DNA of 64,000 bases, from assembly GCF_022376445.1 (NCBI RefSeq), contig NW_025954963.1, positions 310,001-374,000 on the forward strand, read 5' to 3'. Source of the stretch: Fomitopsis serialis (taxonomy: Eukaryota > Basidiomycota > Agaricomycetes > Polyporales > Fomitopsidaceae). Positions 10,982 through 23,425 of this stretch are shown piece after piece (within the stretch, counting starts at the first letter, position 1; each line of letters starts with the position of its first letter). A program made the translations under genes and the position numbers. The notes under the pieces were generated by a model. The model worked only from the letters and a program-made list of their open reading frames with translations, did not search any database and was not told the origin of the DNA.

Positions 10982-13900
10982 ATGGCGACAAATAACAAGG
11001 CCAATAAGCTGGCCTTCCTTTCCATGCCGGCGCCCGCGTCCTATGTCGCTGGTCTTGGACGAGGTGCTTCGGGATTCACTACCCGTTCTGATATTGGTCC
11101 GGCTCGTGAGGGACCCTCCGCAGAAGTCATTGCGTAAGTGCAGTCACTCCCTTACTAGGTGCTCTAGCTGAACCCTGTTCCAGCGAGGCCCAAGCTAAGC
11201 GAGGAGAAGAGACGGAGGTCGACCCGGACCAGTTCCAAGACCCTGACAACGAATACGGTCTCTTTGCTGGGACTACGTACGAGGCGGATGATGAGGAGGC
11301 AGACCGGATATACGAGCAGGTGGACCACAACATGGATGCCCGGCGGCGGGCTCGCAGGTATGTTGTTGGAATCCAAATACGCTCGCGTCTGCTCACGGTT
11401 GTTGTTCAGGGAAGCGTTGGAGAACGAGGAGCTTTCGAAACATCGAGCTGAACGACCAAAGATCCAGCAGCAATTCGCGGACCTGAAGCGTGGCCTGGCG
11501 GTTGTCACCGACGAAGAATGGGAGAGCATTCCAGAGGTGGGCAATCTTACGCGGAAAAAGCGGAAAAGGGACGAGAGGTCATTTGTTGTGCCCGACAGCG
11601 TCATCGTCGGAGACAGATCTAAGACGGAATACGAAAACGCGTTAGACTCGAGGCAACAATCGGTGCGTCTTCTGGTAGTGATCATGGACGTGTACTCATT
11701 CCGGGTCATGTTCTCGTAGATGGGAGGCTTCGAAACCCCAGCGGACAGTGGCACACTCACGAACTTTGTGGAGATGGGTCAAGCTCGTGACAAGATCTTG
11801 TCGTTGAAACTGGATCAGGCGAGTGTGGTCATATTGCGTCGTTCACGCATTAACTAAATCTGCTCTCCAGGTATCTGGCACTTCCACTAGCTCTGGTCTC
11901 TCCACCTCTATCGATCCCAAAGGCTACCTCACCTCCCTGGACAGCGTCGTGATCAAGACCGATGCCGAGATCGGCGACATCAAGCGTGCACGCATGCTAT
12001 TCGATTCACTTGTAAAGTCGAACCCCAAGCACTCACCCGGTTGGATCGCCGCTGCTTGTCTGGAAGAGCACGCCGGCCGAATGGTCGCAGCACGCAAGAT
12101 CATTAAGCAAGGCTGCGAGCAATGTCCGAAGAGCGAGGACGTCTGGCTCGAGGCTGCGCGATTGCACGTACGTGTCGAGAGTATGCTGTACGGTGTTAAT
12201 ACCATGGTACTGACTGCCTCCACAGAATAACGACGATGCTAAGGTCGTCTTGGCTAACGCTGTACAACATGTCGGCCAGAGCGTCAAGATCTGGCTGGCC
12301 GCCGCTGATTTGGAGCACGACATCAAGGCCAAAAAGCGCGTTCTGCGAAAGGGTAAGTCATAGCGAACATGCGACGCGGCATCTACTGACGCCACCCTTA
12401 GCTCTCGAACATATCCCGAACTCCGTACGCCTATGGAAGGAGACCGTCAACCTCGAATCCAATCCTGTTGATGCGCGCATCATTTTGTCTCGCGCGGTCG
12501 AAGTCATACCTCTCTCGGTAGAGCTATGGTTAGCCCTCGCCCGTCTCGAGACACCCGAGAAGGCTAAGGCAGTCTTGAACAAGGCTCGTAAGGCGGTGCC
12601 TACAAGCCACGAGATCTGGATTGCGGCGGGCAGACTGCTCGAGCAGGAAGCGTACGCCACCGAGAAGCCGGAAGGGAAGCGGAACGAGGAGCTTGAAGTC
12701 GTCGATAAGACTATCGCAGCCGGCGTGCGGCAGTTGCGCGCGCACGGCGTGCTGCTCACCCGCGAGCAGTGGCTGAAGGAGGCGGAGCGTTGCGAGAGCG
12801 AGGGATCTCCACGCACGTGCGAGGCGATCGTGAAAGCCACCGTGGCGATGGAGGTTGAGGAGGAGGACAGACTCGACACTTGGATGAGCGACGCTGAGAG
12901 TGCGGAGCCTCGAGGCCATGTTGGGACGGCGCGGGCAATCCTGGCGTATGCGCTCAAGGTATTCCCGGACAAGAGGGCCTTGTGGCGGAGAGCTGCGGAT
13001 CTCGAGAAAGCGCATGGCACAAGGTCGGTCCATTTTTCTTGCCGCAGTCCAGTCTGTTGCCTGACTATCGCCGCAGAGAGTCACTCAACGCAATCCTGGA
13101 GAGGGCTGTTCACCACTGTCCCCAGGCCGAGGTCCTCTGGCTCATGTGGGCCAAGGAGAAGTGGCTCGCCGGCGACGTTCCCGCTGCACGTGAAGTTCTG
13201 GAGAGGGCCTTCGTTGCCAATCCGGAAAGCGAACAGATTTGGTTGGCCGCTGTCAAGATTGAAGCTGAGAATGGCGAGCTCGGCGTCGCGAGAGAACTTC
13301 TTGTGCGCGCCCGAACTGTGGCCGACACCCAGCGGGTGCGTCTTCTACTCTGTGCGATTACGTGACATTGCTCTGACAACCTCATGTAGATTTGGATGAA
13401 GTCTGCCGTTTTTGAGAGACACCAGGGGAAAGCCGACACCGCGCTCGAGACACTCGCTACGGCTATCAAGAAGTATCCCAAGTTCGCGAAGCTCTATATG
13501 ATCCAGGGTCAGATCCACCAAGACCGCAAGAATTATGCCGCTGCTCGGGCTTCCTACGCTGGCGGCATCAAGCAATGTCCTAAGGAAGTTACCCTTTGGA
13601 TCCTCGCCAGCCGACTGGAAGAGGCGGACGGAAAGAGTATCAAAGCAAGGGCACTCCTCGATAAGGCTCGTCTGGCCAATCCTGGCAGCGACGTTCTATG
13701 GGCTGAAGCGGTGGGCGTCGAAGAACGCAGTGGAGGCGCTGCACAGGCCAAGACGGTGCTGGCGAGAGGTAAGCTACCCAAGGTTACGTTTTCTGGCGCG
13801 ATATTGACGCCGTCTTTGTACCCAGGTCTGCAAGAATGCCCGACCTCTGGTTTGCTGTGGTCCATGACCATATGGTCGGAGCCACGTCCTACCCGGAAGT

Positions 13901-14290
13901 CTCGCTCCGCCGACGCTCTTCGCAAAGCCGCAGACGACCCTTTGGTGCTGTCCACTGTCGCACGGCTCTTCTGGGCTGAGCGGAAGATCGAGAAGGCGAG
14001 GCAGTGGTTCGAGCGCGCTATCACCGCCAACCCTGACGTAGGAGACAACTGGGGATGGTGGTTGAAGTTTGAACGGCAACACGGGATCTCAGTGAGTACA
14101 CCATTCTTCTCATGCGGTGGTCCGGCCGCTGATCAATCGACCACAGGAGCAACAGGACGAAGTAGTCAAGAAATGTGTTGCCGCAGAGCCTCACCACGGT
14201 TCAACGTGGCAATCCATTGCTAAGGATCTCAAGAACACCCAGAAAGGTACCAAGGAGATTCTGGAGCTTGTCGTCGCCGCTTTGCACTGA
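10982..14290 (+). CDS. prp1: Pre-mRNA splicing factor Prp6/Prp1 (U4/U6.U5 tri-snRNP, HAT/TPR repeats)
   Basis: Nuclear scaffold of the tri-snRNP, bridging U5 and U4/U6. The first exon starts [20 protein letters not shown] and continues with [23 protein letters not shown], the PRP1 N-terminal domain. Exons 2-4 add the acidic [22 protein letters not shown] block and [14 protein letters not shown]. From about residue 230 on, the protein is a chain of HAT/TPR-like helix pairs (for example [51 protein letters not shown]), ending in [18 protein letters not shown] at 14288-14290. About eleven exons all join in frame. The intron after exon 4 begins with GC at 11819 (CAG|GCGAGT). An in-frame GT alternative exists six bases later. 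The family is about 900 residues long, and the length here agrees. Confidence 0.95.
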
Positions 14291-17200
14291 GTGATATGTA
14301 TTCTGTGGGCTTCGTGGTGTTCTGTTGTATTTGTATGCTATATTATTCTTCCGTCGCATGGATCTTGATCAAGGCCACCATTACGCGGTTGCACGGAGGC
14401 TTGCTACCGTTCTGTTCTGCGCAGTAGAGGTATCCACTGGATCTCCTGCGACCGCCTCACCATCGGTATTTTGCTACGCACCGCCTCAGTGTAATTTCTC
14501 CAAGATGCCGTGAAGTCGGTATACGGAAGTGCTGACACATGGACCATGGAACTCTACTTACGTAGAGTCGGAAGCTCACCAGAAGCTCGCGCACTGAGGA
14601 CGCGACATTTATGTTGTATGGACGGCGCCCGGGAGGAGACATGAGCTGATCTGCCAGAGCTTCCGCGTCTGCCAAGGTCACTTGGGAGAGTTGGCAGAAC
14701 AACTTGCGCCAAGAGTTCGTTCATCGTTACGGCGAGCAATGTTCTGAGCTCGTGCCAGCGGTGTTTGTACGGACATTGTTGGATGAGTATTGCCGCATGC
14801 CAAGTTGTTCGCCATGCGCTGCGACGTTGGCTTCGAGCGCTCTGCATCTATGCAAATCATGAAAAAATACTTACCGCGTTTATTGAGTTGAACACAGCAT
14901 CACGGCGGGGAGCCACTGGCAGGACCAAAGAACAGGATCGTACTTGGCGATAGGGATCCAAGAGGTGCCATCTTCCCCCGTCGGAATGACAGATATCCGT
15001 TAGGGTCCTCGCAGTCTTCGTGAGGGTAACCGGTAGGAGCGAGACGTGCTGGGCGGGATAGTCAGTTCGATATTTCCAAATGACCACATGAAGCCACGCA
15101 CCTCGCAGCGACAACTAGACGAGATTCTCTATAAGGCTGGGGCACTACATTGACGGTAGCGTCTTCGAATCTCTGGTCCAGTCACGAGTACGTTCTTCAT
15201 CGTCTTGACAGGACTTTGTCATCCTGTGAATTTCGGGGATTTATGCGGGGAGAACTTCGTGATTTATAAGTCACCGTAAAGCGTAGTCAATACGTATGTT
15301 AGTCTAACCACCTTGGGATGATGCAATGCGGCGGGCCGGGCGGTGGAAGAGTCTGACAGCCTGAAGCACTAACCTGTCTAGGATATATGCCGACCAATTC
15401 AGTGTAGATCCCGGAGGAATTACGACCGCAGTGGCCATGGCTCCCCGCCGGCAATCATGACTTACGTTGAATCGGTGGTGGACATGGCACGGATAATCAG
15501 GCCGTCGCTGGGCTCGTCCCCTGCCGTCGCAAGCAATACGTGGGTGATTCCCCACCACTTCAAGCTATGGCAGCAAGATGTTGCAGCAAAATTGATGGCC
15601 CTAATGCTCGTTGTCCGTATCGAATTTGCAGCGGATGCTTCACCCTTCGAGAACTGCCCAGCCGAGCGCAATGATAACCTAAGAAAATCTAGAGAATGGG
15701 TGAGGGCGTCATGGAGCACTGGCTCACCTGTTTCCCGTACATACATAACTGAGACGTTCGTCAGACATAAATCCGTCATCAAAGCACAGTCGGACTAATA
15801 GCTGCGTATTTATCTTTCACCACATGGGACTACTGTTGAAGTTACACCGTGTTAACGAGGAACCCCAGATATCTTCCGATATACACACCTTCCTGACAGC
15901 CTTACTACATCTTCCCGTCACCGCGGTGCGAGCTCCTGAAGGACAACATAAGCATCCGACTGAGGGGGACATGGTTGTGCTTAAAATGGGTTAGTGGGCT
16001 ACCGCCAGTCATTGTCAGATGTGCACTGGATGACCAGGCCGTAATCCACACACTGTTTGATGGAGCGGACATGAACAGGGTGACACGTCCAATAGGGTGA
16101 ATGATATTACTCACCTCTGCCCACAGGCAACCCATAGGTGATTACTTACAAACTTTGTTCCACGTCAAATTACGCATCCAACATATTGCTCCTGAAGAGC
16201 TTCACGGTCGACTGCGATGCTGCCAAGCCGCGGTTGCCCAAGGATGCGTTCTTATCGCGGACTGACTGCTCGGACATCGCTGATCTCCGGGTGATGGGTC
16301 GACGGACGCAGACGGACGCCCGATCCCTGTCCGCGTCAATCAACCTATGGGTACGGGACCCGGATCACAAAGTGTACCGAGTTGTCAAGGAACACACCTG
16401 AGTACGTCGGAGATGTCCGCGCCACCAGATGTGGGATAGTATGGACGCATCGTCACACTGCGCACGGAAACAAATCTTCCAACGAGCGCGGCTTGAGCGC
16501 GGCCGCATGATTACGCCAGACGCTAACTTGCGCGCATTGTGCATCACTCGGCCTTGGGCGATTTGAACCCGAAGAGAACAGGGAGGCGACATGGCCGCTC
16601 CTCGTCATGCCGTGACATTCCTACAAATGCGTTCAGCTTCCGAGCTTCACGAGTGCCTATTGCGAGACGCACGAATGCAATTTCCTACTATGCGGGCGGT
16701 ACCGTCGAGCGTCTTCAATGCTTCTAGCAGCGTCCTATCGCGATTGAGAGGCGCCATCACGCCCACTTCCGAGCTTTCACGGATCGTACGGACGCATTGT
16801 GGGTCATCGGTGAATAGGTTCACGGACCTCCTCGATCGAGCGACTTGGGTCAACCGGCTGTACAGCCTTGCCGCTGAAGACACACCGACAGCCGACGACC
16901 ACGGGTCACGATGCTCCGTTCATATAGAGGTCGTGGACCATGTGGTGGAAGTCATAGATCTGTTGCGCGGAAAAGTCCGGCGTGTCAGGATCAGCGAAAA
17001 CCATTCAGACAGCAGCTTTGAAAGACTCATCGCAAAACCGCTGCACTGAAACTGCGGCCAAGCTACGTGTCCGGGGTGAGACCATGCTGGCGGGTATCAT
17101 TTTCCGGGTGTATGCATCGCGAGACGTTGATAGAGCACTGACCTTGTGGTTTCTCAGACGTGCTATGCAGATGAATCCTGTACGGCGAAGGTCGTTGTAA

Positions 17201-19300
17201 AACTTGATAGGGACCAGTAGCATGTCCGATCATGAATCATCTCATAGACGAACTTCTACCCGGGTAGTGCGACCGGCCGGCATGGGCCCATACCAAGCCC
17301 ATACCGAAGTCATTTTCTCCGTCAATGACATCCATACTTGATCTCCGGAGCTGGGTACTGAAGCGCCACGTCCTGCGAGTCAAGTCGACGCGCACCGAGC
17401 GTCCCAGCGCCGAGTACTTTCCGATTGCGCCAGATGGATGATATCAGCCGCGGGACTTCTGCTCCGCTGTAGGACCTGTTACAAATGAATTCCATGTATG
17501 CTCCCCATTTGAGCATGCGCACCTACACAATTGGCAGCGCTATGTTCTGCGAGGGCATCGACAGCGATAGCGGCTTCCTCGCACGGATGTTTCGCATGTT
17601 TCAGGTCGTTTCGATAACGCAGCGACGCAACGCCCACCTGTCGGGCCTTTCAACGCACGGACCTCACCTCCCCACGCGCGATCCCCAGAATCACTGACTG
17701 CCTAACTTAATAGTCGCGATGTGCTGTTCGTCAACGTCGTGGCGGGAGTTCTGACATCATCAGCAGGCAGCAGTGTCATTCCTGTTCGCGCGAGATTGAT
17801 CCGGATACTCGCACAACCTTCAGGAATTGCCCGGGTCCGGCCAATGTGATCCCTGCGGTCATATTAGGCGTTAGCAACTTCTCGCTGGCCGGATGGCATG
17901 AGAACGATGGCGGGAGTGGATGTCGAGCGCGGGAACCCGCCCGGGCGCGGGCGGCGCTGTCACGACACATCTGTCGATGCAACGCGTCAGGTTGAACACC
18001 GGACGTCACGAAGTGATCAGCGGAGACTCGTCGCACAGACGCGGCTCCCACCAAGGGCACAGCGAGAGAATAGGTGTTGGGTACTCACGAGAAAGTCGGA
18101 GGAATCTGCACACGCTCGGTGATCACACTGTGCATGTCTTCTCACCACGCCGGTCGCGGGCATCTGCCGGACTGCACCTAGAGCTGGGAGAAGCGGCTCC
18201 TTAATGAAAGTGTGGAATGCAGCAGTGATCATTGGTCAAGAGTGTGTGCTCCCCGACAGAGCTCGACACCCAAGGGACGGCGGACGTGATGTAGAGTTGA
18301 CGTACTACAGACATGTACGGTGGCAGTGAAAGCGCAAGGCAGCTGAGATGCCAGACAGTGGACTGTTCTACACGGAGCGAGACCGTCAGACAGCAGCCGA
18401 CGCGACATTCCCGCAAAAAAGAATGACGTACGTACGACAGCATGGTCGGCCTGCAGCTTGACTGGCGAAGTTGGCATCGAAGCGCCATTCGTCTGTAGTC
18501 GAAACCACGCTACGGAAGCAAGGTGTACCACTCAGCTCAGACAGAAGTACCGTGACAGTCAATTTGACAATCATCAGTATGTCATGCTCCTGCTGGAAAC
18601 GATCAGTCAGCTCCAAGGCGCGTCATACACGCTCTGCTTCTGTGAGACAAGGCCACTATGAGTGAGGCAACGTAGTCTCCGTTGCAGGAACGACAAGCGC
18701 GTTTATGGAGGCAACGCACCTTTGCAAGGGAAGGCTAGCGCCAGAAGCAACGGGAGTCACAGGGCACGAAACACATATACAAATGCGTCGCAGTCGTTGC
18801 CTGCACTAAGCCAGAGACACGAAGATAGCATGAGATTGCTGTATCAAAACATTGCAATTCCATCAACGTAAAGAAAGCTACTTGCAATCTTCAGCTGTTC
18901 GGACGCAGTTGAACTTGCCAACTTTTCGGGTTATGTTGCGTACGTACAGACCAGGAGGCGCAGGGTTCCGCCCCGATTCAGGTGCATGGCGGAGACTTGG
19001 TGGAGACGAGTAAGCAAAACAAGTCTCTGCTGCACCGGATGGGCATCACTTACGAACACTCGGACTCGGAGCGCCTTGAGCCTCAGCGGCACGACAGCGA
19101 TAAGACCCGCATACGTACAGATAGGATGCCTGCAGCGTGCACGCATTAAAACTGACAGAAATTTGTACGCAATGTCTAAGTAGCGTACCGCGCAACGCGA
19201 GTTCAAGTTGCAGTAGTGACGGCGATACCCACTGGCAGGCAATACATACCGGCGGCGCATCACAGACTGAGAGAGTCACAGTGATCGACCGGCACGTCGA
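14291..19300. other. Gene-poor stretch, no gene recognised
   Basis: The first about 100 bp is the 3' UTR of prp1. Beyond it there are many short frames on both strands, none with a recognisable domain or a chain of in-phase introns. A minus-strand stretch at about 16.85-17.22 kb gives protein-like pieces (FADPDTPDFSAQQIYDFHH, PVDPSRSIEEVRE) interrupted by stops in one frame; it may be a decayed gene, but I could not identify it. Confidence 0.4.
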
Positions 19301-22300
19301 TTAGGACGCACCAGCGCCCCCGGTCCAGGCCCGACCCGCCGCCAGGGCAGCAAGAGAAAAGCTTATGGCACGCAACGCGCACCTGCAGAACGATCGTCCG
19401 CGTCCACCGCTGGCGCAACAAACGCGCCCCCGCGTCGCACATCAAATTCGATATTTTCCACTCTTCCCGGAGATGCACCTTCCTTTGCGGGCACAGATCC
19501 GCGGGGGGCGGCGGCCCGGGCGGGCGAGCAGTGATCTGGCGTTGGCGTTGCGCGATGATGTCGATAGGCTGGTCGACCCGCCGGGCTCGCGCGAGCCGTA
19601 CTGTAGCCGAACCACAGCAACCCGGATTTTTCGCGTACGCGATCGCACATGGCCGCATCCCAGAGCAGCAAATGGCGGGGATCGCGATGCGGGCCAGGTA
19701 CGAGCTGGCAGGCGGAAGCATCTCATCTCGATAGTAAATTTGCTGGCTACGGGATGTTGCGAGCTCGGGCGCTTGCGCGCCAAGCCACATACGGTGGCTG
19801 CGTCGGACTGGCTGGCCCCGCTGCGGTACCGTATGGCGATTGGCCAGCTCGAGGCTTGCGCTGCCTGGCCAATCCACGCGACCGTGGCGGTAGAGACGAC
19901 ATTGGCTGGGTTGCGGCGACGACGGGCGCAGGTCCCGAGCTTGCAGCACGTTGTCTCGGATGCAGAACGGCCGATCGACTGTGACTGTCTCGCGTTCTTG
20001 CGCAGGCCGGACGCCAGGGGAAATGTCCTAAGTTATGTACACAGTGAAGAGGGGCCGCCCGAACGTCCTGGACCCTGCGCGCAAAACATAGCGGCGCGGG
20101 ATGACTGTCCGACCACGCGCCTGACCATGGCTGCAGACGACGGGAGCGGTTACATGAGAGCGGGAACCTCGGCGGAGAGCCGAACGTCGACGCCCGTATT
20201 AACGCAGAGCAGCCCGGTATGGCAAGGGGAACATACGGCCCTGGCAGAGGAAGACACGAAGCGCGGCTGCGTATGGCAAGAAGACAAGCGTATAACGTTA
20301 GACGCGACAAACGCTCACCCTGATTGCGAGGCCTGACCGTCAAAGTTCCCCCACCGTCGCGGTCCGACGTCTATATCCCCCGCCCAAGGCTCACGCTCGC
20401 GCGGCCGCTGTACGTGTAGGAGACAGGGAATTAGAGTGCGCGCGGGCGTGATTCGCTGCCCGGTCCATGACGGCCCTCATACCGCACTCCGTGGGACGAA
20501 AACGCTATGCTGTACACGAATTCGCTCATGGCGGATCGAGCTCGGGCGAGCATTCCGAACTGCTCGTGGGTCCCGCTCGCAGTCTGCGCATGTCCCAGCG
20601 CGGAGAAACCGATGTAGTCATTGAGTCATCGTTTGGTCATACGTGACGCCCGCCCGCCGGCGAAGCAGCTGCGCGTTCGGGATGGAGGAGGGGACAGGTT
20701 TTGGCGGGCGTGACTCGGATCTGGTAGCGGATTTGCGCTGTCTTTGGGTGTCGCACGCTCATGTCCGAGCGGGCCACGGGTTGCTTGGGCTTGCGAGTGC
20801 CCGACCAGAGTCTCCCAGACGGGTCGCCCGCCGTGGGCAATACCGCATCGTCACAACCATACGTATGCTCGCGGACTTGCTGCGGCCGCGCTGTGTGACT
20901 CGTCGTCGACGGACGCTGATGACATGGACCTCGAGGCGTGCGTGGTCGAGCTAGTCTAGTGCAGAGCGTCGCGGAACCATTCGTTGGTGTCGGATAGCCT
21001 CCGGGCGCGTGAGCCTGCCGGTGCTCTGCACGCGGACGATTAGATGGTAGTGAGAAACCGCGCGTGGCGATTGGCCCGGCGCAACTCAAACGGACATGGT
21101 CGTTCGCTGACGAGGCACGGTATGCGCACTCACCTCGTATAACGCAGGCCGCCTCCGGCTTAGGCTCCCGAGCGTATCAAGCTCAGGCTCACTGTGTGGG
21201 CGCTTCGATGTGAGCAGGCCACAATCGATACGATGGGGATCGGATGGCAGCGGGCGCGATCGAGGCAGGCCGACCGGAGCAAGAGAAGCATCGTGGACGC
21301 AGGCGATAGTGCACGGAGCTGGGCGAAAGGACCGAATGCTCCGTGTCGTGATGAATCATACCAAGCATCCCCTATCGTCCATCCGCGTCCGTGCGCCGCG
21401 CGATCGCGAGGCCGTTTACAGGATCTGTATGTAACGCTAACGCAGGCCACACGGATCGCCTCCGGGGAGCCTCAGACGCGCCGCGCTAAAATGAACGGGT
21501 GACTGATGCGTGATCATCCGTCGACGCCAGGAGATGGTCGCCTCGCTCGTGTACGGCGGCGGGTCCGTGAGACGGGCGCGTGGCTGTCGCATGGCAGGAC
21601 GCGAGGCGGATTGTTTTGTGTTTTGCGAGACAGCGAGGCCTGCAGGAGTGCTGTTGACGAGAGGCGGGGACACGATGCAGACCAGCGCAGCTGAGCGTCC
21701 CGGAGAGAGTTAGCGTCGCGCGACGCGTGTAGTACGCGTGCGCGCACACATTGCAAGAATAATATTCACGTCAACGGCTGTCCACGGCCCGCGCAGTGCG
21801 GAGTGCACAGCAATGCTGATCGCGCGGGCGTGCGTGAACCGATGTCGGGGTGTCGGGCGCAGAGAGAAGACCGATTGGCAGATGACACTACTGTGAGATG
21901 GTTGCGGGCGTACGGAGAGCCGGATCACCAAGAACGTTGATCGTTGTGGCGATAGGAGGATGGTAGGAGCGTGGCCGCCAGCAACAGCTAGTAGACATGT
22001 GACGGACGGCAGATCCGAGGGGCGGGGCGATCTGCGCGAAGGAGGGAGCGCGATGTACGAGATTGGCAGGAGGCGTCCGGTGGCGGCGGGCGAGACCTGC
22101 CGACGCCAGTGGCAACGGAGCACTGGTGAAACACGATCACGATCACGACGGAGCATGGGCGAGCACGCCGTCGGACACAGCGGCGGCGCGCACGAGGGAT
22201 GCTTCCGGCGGGAGACGCGGCGGGCGCGCGATCGGGGCGCGCGCGACGCCGGGGGCGGAGAGATGGCGGGCGGCGGGCGGGGGCGGGGAAGGCCACGGCG

Positions 22301-23425
22301 GACGGACGCGGGGACAGGCCAATCAGAGCGGGGACGCTGAGCGTGATAGACGCGTCTTCGAGTTCGCCCGGCAAAGGCCGCAGCTGCGCGCGATCGAGAT
22401 TGCGGGAGCGCGAGATCGGGCGTTGTTGAGATTGGGCGATAGGCACGCGGGGCATGTGCTTCGTGCCAGGAATGGGCAAGCGGGTCGCTTGCAGGAGGGA
22501 AAATCCGGGGCTGGACCGCCAGCCCTGGGTCGGTGAGGTAAAACAGGGCCTTTGCGGCGGGGAATGGTCGGGTCTGTCGGGCAGAGGGCGACCAGCACTG
22601 CGACTGTGAGGTGCGGACGCTGTAGGTGGCGGGCGACGGCTGCATTGCGGTGGAAATTGAGAGGGGATGGAAGCGACGCGAGAGCAAGCCTGCAGACGCG
22701 GACGGGTTGGGAAATGGACTGGGAAATCGCAGCGGGGCACAGTACGGAGGACGTAATGGGGGGCAGGCGCCCGGGAGGAGCCAATGGGGGCCGGGGAGCC
22801 AGAAGAGGACGGGGGATCGCAAAAAGAATATTAGGGTTGAGGCAGGCCCCGGATAAGGGAAGAGGACGGCAGGCAAGCGAGGGAGCGCTCTGGAGACGGT
22901 CTCGACTGGGCAGAACGCAGAGGCGGGGGCACAGGCGGGGGCAGTGATTGGCCCGGGCGAGCACGCGCCGGTGGCCGGCAACCACGGGGCCAATGGGCGG
23001 CCGGCGCCTGGGGGGCGGATGACGTCTGGAACGGATAAGGCAGGAGGCAGCCCGTCGCGGTGTGGCCGTCCGGGCATGCGGCGGCCCTGGGACGGAGGAC
23101 TGTCACGCGTGACGGCTGGGATTCAGGTGCTCGGAGCTCGCATCGGGCAGCCAATGGGAGCGGGCGCTCGTTCGAGGCCTCCCACTCGCGCCCATCAACA
23201 GGCGAGTGCGATAAATAATCTACGCCTCCTCCCGGCTCCTCCCCACTCCCAGCGCCATCCGCACGTCCTCTGCCTCTCGCTGCCGCCAAAGTCCCGCCGC
23301 CTCTGCCCTCCACGCAGGCCGCCCCAGGCACCCTAGGCACCCACCCGCCCCCTGTTTCGTCTTGGGCCGCCTCTACCCGCACCTCAAATAGCTCCCCGTC
23401 CTGGCACACGCCCCCACTCTCCGCC
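19300..23425 (+). promoter_or_regulatory. GC-rich, CCAAT-rich region upstream of the Ecl1-type gene
   Basis: Base composition rises sharply at about 19.3 kb and stays GC-rich up to the next gene. CCAAT or ATTGG pentamers occur at 19839, 19869, 19901, 21070, 21874, 22062, 22319, 22781, 22947, 22990 and 23151, several in the form GCCAATGGG. The last 200 bp before the ATG at 23426 are pyrimidine-rich (CTCCTCCCGGCTCCTCC), with an AT-rich ATAAATAAT at about 23211, which looks like a fungal core promoter. Long open frames here on both strands are explained by GC content. CCAAT is the HAP/NF-Y site in fungi; occupancy is inferred. Confidence 0.5.

Noticed and set aside
14550..15800. Possible minus-strand multi-exon membrane protein gene
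   Set aside because: Some splice-like signals exist (for example near 14860-14885), but joined frames gave no membrane helices or known domain.
19260..20343. Overlapping long frames on both strands
   Set aside because: Neither shows a motif, splice pattern or helix-like residue order. Their open state follows from composition.
21710..23077. Minus-strand open frame of 455 codons
   Set aside because: It is Pro/Arg/Ala/Ser-rich with no domain, lies in GC-rich DNA where stops are rare, and is overlapped by equally long frames on the other strand. It covers the likely promoter of the Ecl1-type gene.
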